The notes beneath the pieces are model-generated. The model was not told the DNA's origin, searched no databases, and saw only the letters and a list, made by a program, of their open reading frames with translations. Positions 1 through 7,979 of a DNA stretch of 64,000 nucleotides are shown here, in pieces. The stretch is from Myxococcus hansupus (GTDB taxonomy: Bacteria; Myxococcota; Myxococcia; Myxococcales; Myxococcaceae): positions 7,088,501 to 7,152,500 of the forward strand of contig NZ_CP012109.1 of assembly GCF_000280925.3 (NCBI RefSeq). The letters run 5' to 3'. Position 1 is the stretch's first letter; every line of letters starts with the position of its first letter. The position numbers were made by a program, and so were the translations under genes.

Positions 1-1
1 C

Positions 2-64
2 GGGCCGCTGCTGCGGGTCCCCTACTCGCTGACGGGAGAGGTGAAGCTGAACGTCTCCCGGTAG
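2..64 (+). CDS. C-terminal end of an upstream protein (partial)
   Basis: A frame open from the first bases ends at a TAG at 62-64 and encodes about 20 residues ending in GEVKLNVSR. It stops 12 bases before the aat start on the same strand, so it is most likely the tail of the preceding gene. The alternating hydrophobic ending resembles the last beta-strands of LEA14/WHy-type lipoproteins, two of which occur elsewhere in this window. Twenty residues are too few to assign a family. Confidence 0.5.
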   Translation, partial: GPLLRVPYSLTGEVKLNVSR

Positions 65-76
65 AGTGGCGCGCCT

Positions 77-781
77 GTGCCCATCTATCTGTTGAGTGAC
101 GAGCACCCGGAGCTCTTTCCCCCTCCAGAGCGCGCCGACAAGAGCGGCGTGGTCGCCGTGGGAGGAGACCTGCGACCGGAGCGCCTGCTGTCGGCGTACG
201 CCCAGGGCATCTTCCCCTGGTACAGCGAGGGCGAGCCCATCCTCTGGCACTCGCCGGACCCGCGCTTCGTGCTGACGCCCGACACGCTCCACACGGGCCG
301 CTCGCTGCGCAAGACGATGGCCCGCGGCGTCTACGAGGTGCGTTACGACACGGCCTTCCGGCGCGTCATCACCGAGTGCGGCCGCATGCCCCGGCCCGGC
401 CAGGCGGGCACCTGGATTACGGAGGAGATGCTGGAGGCCTACGTCGCGCTGCACGACGCCGGTTTCGCGCACTCCGTGGAGGCGTGGGCGGACGGCGAGC
501 TCAAGGGCGGCCTGTATGGCGTGTCCCTAGGCGCGGCCTTCTTCGGTGAGAGCATGTTCGCGCACGCGCCGGACGCCTCGAAGGTCGCCTTCGCCACGGC
601 GGCGGAGCGCTTCCAGGGTTGGGGCTTCCACTTCATCGACTGTCAGGTGGAGACGGAGCACCTGGCCCGCTTCGGCGCGGTGAACTGGCCCCGCAGGCGC
701 TTCCTGGCCGCGCTCGACAAGGCGCTGAAGGAGCCCACGCGGCGCGGAAAGTGGACGGAAGTCGCCCCCGCGCCGATTTGA
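77..781 (+). CDS. aat: leucyl/phenylalanyl-tRNA--protein transferase
   Basis: Transfers Leu or Phe from charged tRNA to the N-terminus of proteins with basic N-terminal residues, making them ClpS/ClpAP substrates in the bacterial N-degron pathway; cytoplasmic. The 234-residue product has the usual family length and hallmark stretches: VAVGGDLRPERLLSAYAQGIFPWY near the N-terminus, WHSPDPRFVL at about 55, TWITEEMLEAY at about 115, GGLYGVSLGAAFFGESMF at about 142 and FIDCQVETEHLARFGA at about 188. The GTG at 77 is chosen because MPIYLLSDE is the typical start of these proteins. It follows the preceding gene by 12 bases and is probably co-transcribed with it. Confidence 0.96.
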   Translation: MPIYLLSDEHPELFPPPERADKSGVVAVGGDLRPERLLSAYAQGIFPWYSEGEPILWHSPDPRFVLTPDTLHTGRSLRKTMARGVYEVRYDTAFRRVITECGRMPRPGQAGTWITEEMLEAYVALHDAGFAHSVEAWADGELKGGLYGVSLGAAFFGESMFAHAPDASKVAFATAAERFQGWGFHFIDCQVETEHLARFGAVNWPRRRFLAALDKALKEPTRRGKWTEVAPAPI

Positions 782-873
782 GCATCCAGCGCTTTCGGGA
801 ATCCACGCGCCCCTTTGAATATCGGGAGCGGCGAGCCGTCGTCTGCCACGCCGCATTCCCAAGGAGTCGCCCC

Positions 874-1656
874 ATGCGTTGGAGCCCTACCTTTCTGCTG
901 CCCCTCTGCCTTGTCACCACCGCTTGCGGGACGTCCGCGAAGCACCAGGCGCTCGTCGAGCGCCGGGACACCATCCGACTGGTGGATGAAGAGCGCGAGC
1001 TGGGCGCCCGCCGGGACTACCGCAGCCAGACGGGGTACCAGGACACGCGCTGGGGCATGACGAAGGAGGAGGTCCTGGCCGTGGTGCCAGACGCCGTCCA
1101 GCACAACACGTGGGGAGACATGGGCGTCTTCGGCGTCATCGCGGACCGTCCCGCGTTCATTCAGTACCTCTTCGTCGAGGGGCAGCTCGCCAAGGTCGAG
1201 CTCCACTTCCATTCGCCCGGCGCCGTTCGCGACCAGTTCCATCAGATGGAGGAGCTGCTGACCCTGAAGTACGGCAAGCCGGCCTCCCGGAGCGATACCG
1301 CCATCGACGCCGCGAACCGCCTCGCGATGGCCGAGATGGTCAACAACCTCGCGGTCGCCTCGGACAACTACCACGCGGCGCGCAGCGGCCAGCGGCCCAG
1401 CACCCCGGCGGTGGACAGCTTCGGCCGGCAGCGGGAGGCCAACGCGCGCGTGGACGCCGCCACCGCGGCCTATGACTACGCCCTGGCGTCCACGTGGGAG
1501 GACACCGAGACCGGCGTCATGCTCAAGGGAGCGCAGGAGCCAGGGCAGAACCGTCTCTCCATCCATTACTGGAGCGAGCGGCTGGAGCCCTACCTCACGA
1601 AGGCGCTCGTGGTCCGCGCGGAGCAGCGGAAGGTGGAGCAGGCCCAGGAGCTCTGA
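874..1656 (+). CDS. putative lipoprotein of unknown function
   Basis: The 260-residue product has a short signal peptide with a lipobox (VTTAC, Cys at about 19), so it should be an envelope lipoprotein. The ATG at 874 is supported by a good ribosome binding site (AAGGAG at 861-866). The frame is open further upstream into aat, but no plausible signal peptide would result. After the signal there is a TRWGMTKEEVLAVVPDA segment that resembles short repeats in other bacterial envelope proteins whose function is unknown, then a mostly helical C-terminal half. It ends in front of a strong hairpin and converges with the next gene. I do not recognise a family with a known role. Confidence 0.8.
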   Translation: MRWSPTFLLPLCLVTTACGTSAKHQALVERRDTIRLVDEERELGARRDYRSQTGYQDTRWGMTKEEVLAVVPDAVQHNTWGDMGVFGVIADRPAFIQYLFVEGQLAKVELHFHSPGAVRDQFHQMEELLTLKYGKPASRSDTAIDAANRLAMAEMVNNLAVASDNYHAARSGQRPSTPAVDSFGRQREANARVDAATAAYDYALASTWEDTETGVMLKGAQEPGQNRLSIHYWSERLEPYLTKALVVRAEQRKVEQAQEL

Positions 1657-1672
1657 TTCGCCCCGACACCGC

Positions 1673-1704
1673 CGGAGCACGGCGCCCAGGAGGGCCGTGC
1701 TCCG
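1673..1704. terminator. bidirectional terminator-like hairpin
   Basis: A perfect 11-bp inverted repeat (CGGAGCACGGC at 1673-1683, GCCGTGCTCCG at 1694-1704) with a 10-base loop lies in the 61-bp gap between two converging genes. There is no U-run, as is common in high-GC genomes, so termination is inferred from position and stem strength. Confidence 0.65.
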
Positions 1705-1717
1705 CGCGGACGGCACC

Positions 1718-2713
1718 CTACTTCTTGCACGGCGACAGCGTGCGCTTCGCGTTCACCCGCTCCTCTTCCGTGGGGCTGCTGTAGCGCACCGTCTTCGGCG
1801 CCAGCTTGGGCTTCGCGGCGTCATGGACGTTGAGCGTGCCCAGGGTGCGGCTGAGCACGGTGCGCGGCCCGGAGCTGTCGTAGAGCGCGCCGAAGTACGC
1901 GCCGCCGCCTTTCACGGGCACCGGCGCCAGCGCGCCCACGGACCGCAGCAGCAACGTGGAGGCGTCCTCCGTCTCCCACTCGCAGGGGTCCTTCTTCCCG
2001 CCCCGCTTCATCCACGACACGGCGATGTCGAACACGGCGCTGCCGTCATCCCAGCGGCTGCTGAAAATCTCCCACTTGCGCGTGCACTCCGGCGCCTCGC
2101 ACGCGCGCTCGGGCAGCACGTCCGACAGCTCCAGCGGAAGCCCGCGGCCGTCGTCGCTGGTGGAGCTGTCATCCGTGCGGCGCAGCTTGCAACCGGTGGG
2201 CGCATCCTTCTGGCGCAGCGCCACCGGCGTGCCCGACAGCCGGCCCGGCGGCAGCACGTCACACTCCACCTGCAGCTCCGCCATGAGGTACGTCTTGCGG
2301 TCGGCGTCCGTGCCCATGCGCACCGCCCACCACGTCACGGGCACCGCGCGGCACGGCGCCGCGTCCGCTTTGCCAAACACCCACAGCGGCACGTTCCGGT
2401 CGGGCGCGCCCAGCTTGCGGAGGTCCTCCTCCGGCACGAGCTTCACGCCGGAGCGGTCGCGTTCGGCCTCCGGGAAGAAGCGGTCCTTCGACTCTGGAAT
2501 GACGGCCTGATGCGCCAGCCAGCCGGAGCCCGGCAGGCCCACCAGGTTTCGCGCCGTGAAGGGCACCACGTCCGGGCGCTTCGGGCAGCCTCGCTCGGGC
2601 TCGGCGGACGGAAAGCTGTCCAGGTCATCGAACTGCGCGGACGCCGTCAGCGGCATCCACAGCGCCAGGGCCCATCCCCACATCCGCGGGGTCCACCGGA
2701 CGGCCAACTGCAT
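1718..2713 (-). CDS. secreted protein of unknown function
   Basis: A 331-residue protein with a clear Sec signal peptide (hydrophobic core at about 12-22, probable cleavage after TASA near 26). The mature part is soluble-looking, with several Cys residues that could form disulfides (for example CPKRPD at about 42 and CEAPECTRKW in the middle), and no transmembrane segment. The ATG at 2713 is preceded by GAGGAGG, a good ribosome binding site. It lies about 100 bp downstream of, and on the same strand as, the pilus-formation-domain gene. No family recognised. Confidence 0.8.
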   Translation of the reverse strand: MQLAVRWTPRMWGWALALWMPLTASAQFDDLDSFPSAEPERGCPKRPDVVPFTARNLVGLPGSGWLAHQAVIPESKDRFFPEAERDRSGVKLVPEEDLRKLGAPDRNVPLWVFGKADAAPCRAVPVTWWAVRMGTDADRKTYLMAELQVECDVLPPGRLSGTPVALRQKDAPTGCKLRRTDDSSTSDDGRGLPLELSDVLPERACEAPECTRKWEIFSSRWDDGSAVFDIAVSWMKRGGKKDPCEWETEDASTLLLRSVGALAPVPVKGGGAYFGALYDSSGPRTVLSRTLGTLNVHDAAKPKLAPKTVRYSSPTEEERVNAKRTLSPCKK

Positions 2714-2817
2714 CAGGCTCCTCCTCGAAAAGCCGCCGCGGCCGGCACACGCGCCGCGACGAAGTCAGGGAGCCTCCTGTCATACCGCAAGGCCGCGACA
2801 CGCCAAGGCGCATCGGC

Positions 2818-3597
2818 TCAGCGCTTGCGTGACTTCTTCGGCGGAGGCAGCACCTCCACCGGAATCTCGCGCTCGGCCGCCACCGCGGGCGTGGCCGCGT
2901 CCGGCGCGCCCGCATCGGGAGGCTCGGGCGGCTTCACCTCCTGAATCTGGTCATCCAACGGCACGCGGCCCACGGAGCGGTGGAACAACTCCCACAGCGC
3001 CTTGCGGTGCCCCTCCGTGCTCGCCGAGCCCGACACCACCACGCCCGCGCCGCTGTACCGCGCCTCCAGCCCCAGCGGTTGGAGCCCCTCGCCAATCGAC
3101 ACGAGCTGCTCCTGGAGGACGTTCAGCTCGAAGGTCAGCTCCAGCTCCCGCGCCACGAAGGCGTCCGTCTTCAGCAGCTCCAGCAGCGCGAGCCTGCACG
3201 CGGAGTCCTTCACGGAAGCACTCAGGGAGCGCTCCGCGCCGCTCGTCGCCTTCAAGTCCGGACACGCCGCGCGGGCCGCGGCCAGCTTCGGTGCGGGGTC
3301 CTCTGGCGGCGGCGAGCCCACGGTGAGGCGCCACACGGCGAAGCGCCCCCTCGCGTACAAGAGGAGCAGCGTCCGCCCTTCCTTCTGTCCCGTGAGCAAC
3401 AGCTCATTGCTCCCAGCCAGCAGCTCCGCCTCGGCGATGGAGGCGTCCGCCACCTGGACCCAATCCACGGTGTCGAGCTTGTGGAAGCGCTCCTTCCCGG
3501 GCTCCAACGGGACGACCAGGTCCACCGGCCACGCGCGCGCGAGCGCCGGGACGAGGCAGGCCAGGAGTGCTCCAACGGCGTACATGCGAGCGGACAT
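2818..3597 (-). CDS. secreted protein with pilus-formation/secretin-associated N-terminal domain
   Basis: The 259-residue product starts with a signal peptide (cleavage near ALARA, about residue 22). It is followed by a beta-rich domain of the type found at the N-terminus of CpaC/secretin proteins (PF13629-like): LVVPLEPGKERFHKLDTVDWV, an A-D-A-S-I-A strand and ELLLTGQKEGRTLLLLY at about 65-82. The secretin channel domain itself is absent. The second half contains a BON-like alpha/beta segment (LVSIGEGLQPLGLEARYSG) and a Pro/Ala/Lys-rich C-terminus ending in PPKKSRKR. A periplasmic partner of an envelope machine is a guess; family membership of the first domain is fairly clear. The frame is open far upstream, but the signal peptide fixes the start at 3597. 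Confidence 0.75.
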   Translation of the reverse strand: MSARMYAVGALLACLVPALARAWPVDLVVPLEPGKERFHKLDTVDWVQVADASIAEAELLAGSNELLLTGQKEGRTLLLLYARGRFAVWRLTVGSPPPEDPAPKLAAARAACPDLKATSGAERSLSASVKDSACRLALLELLKTDAFVARELELTFELNVLQEQLVSIGEGLQPLGLEARYSGAGVVVSGSASTEGHRKALWELFHRSVGRVPLDDQIQEVKPPEPPDAGAPDAATPAVAAEREIPVEVLPPPKKSRKR

Positions 3598-3651
3598 CAG
3601 GGCTCCAGCGCAGTGGTGTGGACCCTTAGCACGGGATAAGAACAGGGCTCT

Positions 3652-5022
3652 ATGCCTACCTGGACCCTCTGGGTCGCCTGCCTGGCGCTGTGTTTCGTCA
3701 GGGCACTCGTCGCCGCGGCGGAGTCCGCGCTCTACGGCGTGTCCGACCTGCGCGCACAGGAACTGGCGAACGCGCAGCCCAGCCGCGCGAGTCGCCGGGT
3801 GTTTCGCCACAAGACAGACCGTGAAGCCGTGGCCACGGCCCTCCGCCTGGGCATGGTGCTCAGCGGCTTCTGCGCCGCGGCCATTGGCGCGTTCGTTCCG
3901 CCGCGCATGCTGGACTTCAGCCGCTACGGCGAGGCGGTCTGGCTGCAGCTCGCCACCGTCACCGCGGGCGCGCTGCTGGTGGGCGTGGTGGCCACGCTGA
4001 TGGACGTCACCATGCGCGGGCTGGCCAACGGCAGTCCGGAGCGCTGGGCACTGCGGCTGTCGGGCCTGGTGTCGCTGCTGGTGGCGGTGATGTACCCGCC
4101 CATGCGCGTGGCCATGGTGGTGCTCAACCTGGTGGCGCGCACCTTCGGCCGCACGCTGCGCTTCGAGCCGCCGCCTCCGCCGCTGGAGGAGCTGGAGAAG
4201 CTGCTGGCGGCGCAGGCCGCGAAGAACGAGGTCGACAAGAGCGCCCCGCAGCTCATCCGCTCCATCTTCGAGCTGTCCGACAAGCGCTGCCGCGACGTCA
4301 TGGTGCCGCGCACGGAAGTCGTCACGGTGGACATCACCGTCACGCCGGAAGAGCTGCTGCGCCTGCTGGCCGAGGAGAACCACTCCCGCATCCCCGTGTA
4401 CCGGGATGACGTGGACCACATCATCGGCGTGTTGCACGCGCGCGACATCATCCCCCTGCTCCAGCACCCGGAGCTCATCGTCCTGCACGACATCATCCGC
4501 CCGGCGCACTTCGTGCCGTGGATGAAGCCCATTGGCGACCTGCTCCGGGACATGCAGAAGCAGAAGATTCACATGGCCATCGTCGTCGACGAGTACGGCG
4601 GCTTCATGGGCGTGGTGACGCTGGAGGACATCCTCCGCGAAATCGTCGGCGACATCGGCGACGAGTTCGAGGTGGAGGAGAAGCAGGTGGAGAAGCTCGC
4701 CGACGGCAGCTTCCTGGTGGACGCCTCGCTGGAGGTGGACGGCTTCACCCAGACGTTCGGCTTCCCCCTGCCCGAAGGCGACTTCGACACGCTGGGCGGC
4801 TTCCTCTCCTCCATGGCCGGCCACCTGCCGGACGTGGGCGAGCGCTTCGCCTACAACGGCTGGCAGTTCGTGGTGGCCTCCAAGGAAGGCCCCCGCATCG
4901 ACCGCGTGCGGATGACGCGCGTGAAGTCGGGCATCACCACCAAGGACGGCAAGCCCACCGAGGCGCGCGACGGCCTGGCCCGCGAGCATGGCCGCGAGGA
5001 GCAGCCCTCCGCGAAGGGCTGA
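3652..5022 (+). CDS. CNNM/CorC (HlyC)-family membrane protein with CBS pair
   Basis: A 456-residue inner-membrane protein with the three-part architecture of the hemolysin/CorC-CNNM family. It has an N-terminal DUF21/CNNM membrane domain (helices in about 1-25, 60-85, 95-130 and 140-165), two CBS domains (MVPRTEVVTVDI at about 216; IVVDEYGGFMGVVTLEDILREIVG at about 308) and a C-terminal CorC/HlyC transporter-associated domain (DFDTLGGFLSSM at about 378). Members are linked to Mg2+/Co2+ efflux or homeostasis, with CBS domains sensing adenine nucleotides. The older name hemolysin is misleading. A charged tail of about 30 residues follows. It converges with the LEA14-like gene, 4 bp away. Confidence 0.92.
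   Translation: MPTWTLWVACLALCFVRALVAAAESALYGVSDLRAQELANAQPSRASRRVFRHKTDREAVATALRLGMVLSGFCAAAIGAFVPPRMLDFSRYGEAVWLQLATVTAGALLVGVVATLMDVTMRGLANGSPERWALRLSGLVSLLVAVMYPPMRVAMVVLNLVARTFGRTLRFEPPPPPLEELEKLLAAQAAKNEVDKSAPQLIRSIFELSDKRCRDVMVPRTEVVTVDITVTPEELLRLLAEENHSRIPVYRDDVDHIIGVLHARDIIPLLQHPELIVLHDIIRPAHFVPWMKPIGDLLRDMQKQKIHMAIVVDEYGGFMGVVTLEDILREIVGDIGDEFEVEEKQVEKLADGSFLVDASLEVDGFTQTFGFPLPEGDFDTLGGFLSSMAGHLPDVGERFAYNGWQFVVASKEGPRIDRVRMTRVKSGITTKDGKPTEARDGLAREHGREEQPSAKG
5002..5021. terminator. short hairpin at the end of the CorC-like gene
   Basis: CAGCCCT at 5002-5008 pairs with AGGGCTG at 5015-5021 around a 6-base loop. It overlaps the last codons of one gene and sits 6 bases from the end of the converging one. 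It may terminate one or both; the 7-bp stem is modest. Confidence 0.35.
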
Positions 5023-5026
5023 GGGC

Positions 5027-5509
5027 TCAGTCCCCTTCCAGCGGCGGCGCCCAGGCCAGCGGCAGCACGCGCTCGGCCTGGAAGGGCGCCCGCCGCTCGG
5101 TGCCGCCAAAGCGCAGCACCACGCCGCCCTCCACCTGCACGCGCCGGCGCACCGGCTCCAGCCCGCCCGTGGCGCGTCCGCTGGCCAGCGGGAAGAGGAC
5201 GCGAAGGGGCGCGCTGCCGTCCTCGGCCAGGGGCGCGGCCACCTGCTGCGTGCCCACGGCCACGCGGCGCCCGTCCACCCGCAGCGTGAAGTCCACGGCG
5301 GCGAGCGTCGCCGCGTCCGACGCGGGGTTCCTCACCTCCAGGTCCAAGTCCAGCACGCCGGTGCCGTCCGGCTGGAAGTCCACCTGGAAGCCCACCACGC
5401 GCACCGCTTCGTCATACGCGCGCGGCCGGAAGGGCACCGAGCCCAGGCACCCGGACACCCACGCGCTGGCCAGCAGTCCACCGACGACGACGGCCCGGCG
5501 CGAATGCAT
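5027..5509 (-). CDS. LEA14-like (WHy domain) lipoprotein
   Basis: A 160-residue lipoprotein: signal peptide with lipobox VSGC (Cys at about 21), then a beta-sandwich typical of LEA14/WHy proteins. These begin with a strand describing a difference from a reference (VVGFQVDFQPDGTGVLDLDLEVRNPAS) and continue with short strands such as FTLRVDGRRVAVGTQQV. Its ATG is only two bases after the kinase stop, so it is probably translationally coupled as the last gene of a glgA - kinase - LEA14 run. The biochemical role of bacterial LEA14 lipoproteins is not established. Confidence 0.8.
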   Translation of the reverse strand: MHSRRAVVVGGLLASAWVSGCLGSVPFRPRAYDEAVRVVGFQVDFQPDGTGVLDLDLEVRNPASDAATLAAVDFTLRVDGRRVAVGTQQVAAPLAEDGSAPLRVLFPLASGRATGGLEPVRRRVQVEGGVVLRFGGTERRAPFQAERVLPLAWAPPLEGD

Positions 5510-5511
5510 CT

Positions 5512-6429
5512 TCAGCCGCCCAGCAGCGGCTGGAGCGCCTCCACCGTCAGGGGCCAACCCGCGCGCCGCGCCAGGGACTCCAGCGCCTTGATGAACTCCC
5601 CCGCCGTCTGGAAGCGCCGCGCCCGGTCCGCGAAGAGCGCCTTGCGCGCCACCTGCACCGCGTAGTCCGGCAGCTCCGGCGACACCGAGGACAACAGCGG
5701 CACCCGCGCGTCGCGCACCTTGTGCATCAACTCCGCTTCGTGTTCGCCCGCGAAGAGGCGGCGGCCGGCCCACAGCTCCCAGAGGACGATGCCCACCGCG
5801 TACAGGTCCGTGCGCGCGTCCACCGCCAGGCCCAGCACCTGCTCCGGGCTCATGTACGGCAGCGTGCCGCGCAGCGCGCCGGAGTCGCCGCGCATCAGCC
5901 CCTCCACCTCCGCCACGCCGAAGTCGGTGAGCTTCACGTCGCCGTTGATGCCCAGCAGCAGGTTGGCCGGGTTCACGTCCCGGTGGACGATGGTGGCGCC
6001 GTTGTCCCCCACCTTCGCCCGGTGGATGTAGTCCAGCGCCTTGAGCAGGCACCACGCGATGTAGCAGGCGGACTCGGGCGGCATCGCCGCGCCGGCCTTC
6101 ATCAGCAGCTCCTGCATGTAGCCGAGCGTCCGGCCACTCACGAGCTCCTGCACCATCAGATAGTCCGGCCCCGCCTTGAACAGCCGGTAGGTGCGGACGA
6201 TGTTCGGATGGCGCAGGCGGACCGTCAGCTTCGCCTCGTCGACGAAGGATTTGACGTAAGCGGTATCGCTCCGAAACGACGGGTGCAGCCGCTTGATGAC
6301 AATTTCGTCCGGTTCACCGGGTGAGCGCTGCGTGGTGACCCGGGCTCTCGCCTGGTACACCTCCGCCATGCCGCCCACCGCCAACCGGCCGACCACCTCG
6401 TAACCACCCAGGTCCGGAGCATCCGCCAC
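5512..6429 (-). CDS. eukaryotic-like Ser/Thr protein kinase
   Basis: A 305-residue soluble kinase made of almost nothing but the catalytic domain (residues 10-290). Visible motifs are the glycine loop GRLAVGGMAEVY (14-25), catalytic-site Lys46 in VIKRL, helix-C Glu65, the catalytic loop HRDVNPAN with Asp151 and Asn156, and DFG at 169-171. GTLPYMSPEQ marks the activation segment end. The HRD loop has Asn where canonical kinases have Lys, a change I believe is common in myxobacterial kinases. There is no transmembrane or sensor domain. The start is GTG at 6429. It begins 35 bp after glgA ends and is followed at once by the LEA14-like gene, which suggests one transcript. Confidence 0.93.
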   Translation of the reverse strand: MADAPDLGGYEVVGRLAVGGMAEVYQARARVTTQRSPGEPDEIVIKRLHPSFRSDTAYVKSFVDEAKLTVRLRHPNIVRTYRLFKAGPDYLMVQELVSGRTLGYMQELLMKAGAAMPPESACYIAWCLLKALDYIHRAKVGDNGATIVHRDVNPANLLLGINGDVKLTDFGVAEVEGLMRGDSGALRGTLPYMSPEQVLGLAVDARTDLYAVGIVLWELWAGRRLFAGEHEAELMHKVRDARVPLLSSVSPELPDYAVQVARKALFADRARRFQTAGEFIKALESLARRAGWPLTVEALQPLLGG

Positions 6430-6464
6430 GGCACAACTCTACTGCGAATTTCCGTCCGCACCCA

Positions 6465-7898
6465 CTATTCAGCGACGACGTCGTTGAAGAGGGCCTGGTA
6501 CCGGCGGCCGGACGCGTTCCAGGAGAAGTCCTTGGCCATGCCCCGGCGCCGGAACTCGGCCAGCCGCGGCGGGTCCGCGTAGAGGGCCAGGGCCCGGCGG
6601 AAGGCGGCCAGCAGCGCGGCCTTGTGGAAGGCCTCGAAGAGGATGCCGTTGCCGTCCAGCCCGCCCTCCACCGTGTCCACCAGGCCGCCGGTGGCGCGGA
6701 CGATGGGCACCGTCCCGTAACGCAGCGAATACATCTGGTTCAGGCCGCACGGCTCGTAGCGGCTGGGCATGAGGAAGAAGTCCGCGCCCGCCTCCACCAG
6801 ATGGGACAGCGCGGGGTCGAAGCCCAGGTGCACGGAGACCTGCTTCGGGTAACGGGCCTGCAACGCCCGCAGCCCGTCCTCCAAGGGGCCCTCGCCGCTG
6901 CCCACGCCCACCACGCGAAGGTCCGCGTGCAGCGCGGCCGGCAGCGCCTCCAGGAGCAGGTCCACGCCCTTCTGCCACGCCAGCCGGGTGACGAAGCCGA
7001 ACACGGGCGCCCGCGTGTCCTCCAGCCCGAAGCGGCCCAGCAGCTCCCGCTTGCACACGGCCTTGCCGGCCATGTCCGACGCGCTGTAGCGGACCGGGAG
7101 GAAGGGGTCCGCCTCCGGGTTCCACTCCTGCGTGTCGATGCCGTTGAGGATGCCGTGGAGCCGGTGCGCGCGGTGACGCAACAGGCCATCCAGCCCGTAC
7201 CCCTGCTCCGGCGTCTGGATTTCCCGGGCGTAGGTGGGGGACACGGTGGTGAGCGCGTCGGAGAAGACGAGCCCCGCCTTCAGGAAGTTCACGGTGTCGT
7301 GGAACTCGAGCCCGCCGTGGGCGGTGAACAAGTCCCAGGGCAGCCCCAAGTCCCCCATCACGTCCTTGGAGAACTGCCCCTGGTAGGCGAGGTTGTGGAT
7401 GGTGAAGACGCTCTTCGCGTTCGCCAGCGGCCCCGCCTGGAAGCCGCGCCGCAGCGCCACGGGCACCAGCCCCGCCTGCCAGTCGTTGGCGTGGACGATG
7501 TCCGGGATGAAGCCCAGCCGCTGCGCCGCCTGGAGCGCGCCCACGCACAGATAGGCGAAGCGCCGGTGGTTGTCGGCGAAGGGCCCCGACGCATCGCCAT
7601 AGAGGCCGTGGCGGTTGCCGAAGAGGGACTCGTTCTCCAGGAAGAGCACCTCCAGCCGCTCGGCCAGGCGGGCGGAGAGGATGGGACCCGACAGCTCACC
7701 GAAGGGGAAGCGCAGCAGCAGGGACTGCCCGGTGGGCACCAGCCGCTCGGCGCCCCTCACGTCACGGTAACGCGGGGTGACGACCTTGACGTCATGGCCC
7801 AGCGAGGCGAGCGCGGCGGGCAGTGCGCCGGCCACGTCCCCCAGGCCCCCCGTCTTCGAGAACGGGGCCACCTCCGAGGAGATGAAGAGGACTTTCAT
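6465..7898 (-). CDS. glgA: glycogen synthase (ADP-glucose type, GT5)
   Basis: Adds glucose from ADP-glucose to the growing alpha-1,4-glucan in glycogen synthesis. The 477-residue product has the standard length. It carries the substrate-binding KTGGLGDVAGALP motif at 15-27, the N-terminal GT5 catalytic domain (HANDWQAGLVP, TIHNLAYQG) and the C-terminal GT-B domain ending in the PSRYEPCGLNQMYSLRYGTVPIV signature with a catalytic Glu. No ribosome binding site is visible in front of the ATG; an inverted repeat occupies the place. It is the first gene of a minus-strand run with a protein kinase and an LEA14-like lipoprotein. Confidence 0.96.
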   Translation of the reverse strand: MKVLFISSEVAPFSKTGGLGDVAGALPAALASLGHDVKVVTPRYRDVRGAERLVPTGQSLLLRFPFGELSGPILSARLAERLEVLFLENESLFGNRHGLYGDASGPFADNHRRFAYLCVGALQAAQRLGFIPDIVHANDWQAGLVPVALRRGFQAGPLANAKSVFTIHNLAYQGQFSKDVMGDLGLPWDLFTAHGGLEFHDTVNFLKAGLVFSDALTTVSPTYAREIQTPEQGYGLDGLLRHRAHRLHGILNGIDTQEWNPEADPFLPVRYSASDMAGKAVCKRELLGRFGLEDTRAPVFGFVTRLAWQKGVDLLLEALPAALHADLRVVGVGSGEGPLEDGLRALQARYPKQVSVHLGFDPALSHLVEAGADFFLMPSRYEPCGLNQMYSLRYGTVPIVRATGGLVDTVEGGLDGNGILFEAFHKAALLAAFRRALALYADPPRLAEFRRRGMAKDFSWNASGRRYQALFNDVVAE

Positions 7899-7900
7899 GT

Positions 7901-7920
7901 GCGCACATTGACGTGTGCGC
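7901..7920. promoter_or_regulatory. inverted repeat just upstream of glgA start
   Basis: GCGCACA at 7901-7907 and TGTGCGC at 7914-7920 form a perfect 7-bp dyad separated by TTGACG, beginning two bases before the glgA ATG on the minus strand. It covers the position where the ribosome binding site should be. It could be a repressor operator or an RNA hairpin that limits translation; no protein is known for it. Confidence 0.35.
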
Positions 7921-7979
7921 CAGACGAGTCAACCGCGAAGGTGCACCGCTGCCTCCGCCCCCTTATGTTGCACCGCGTG

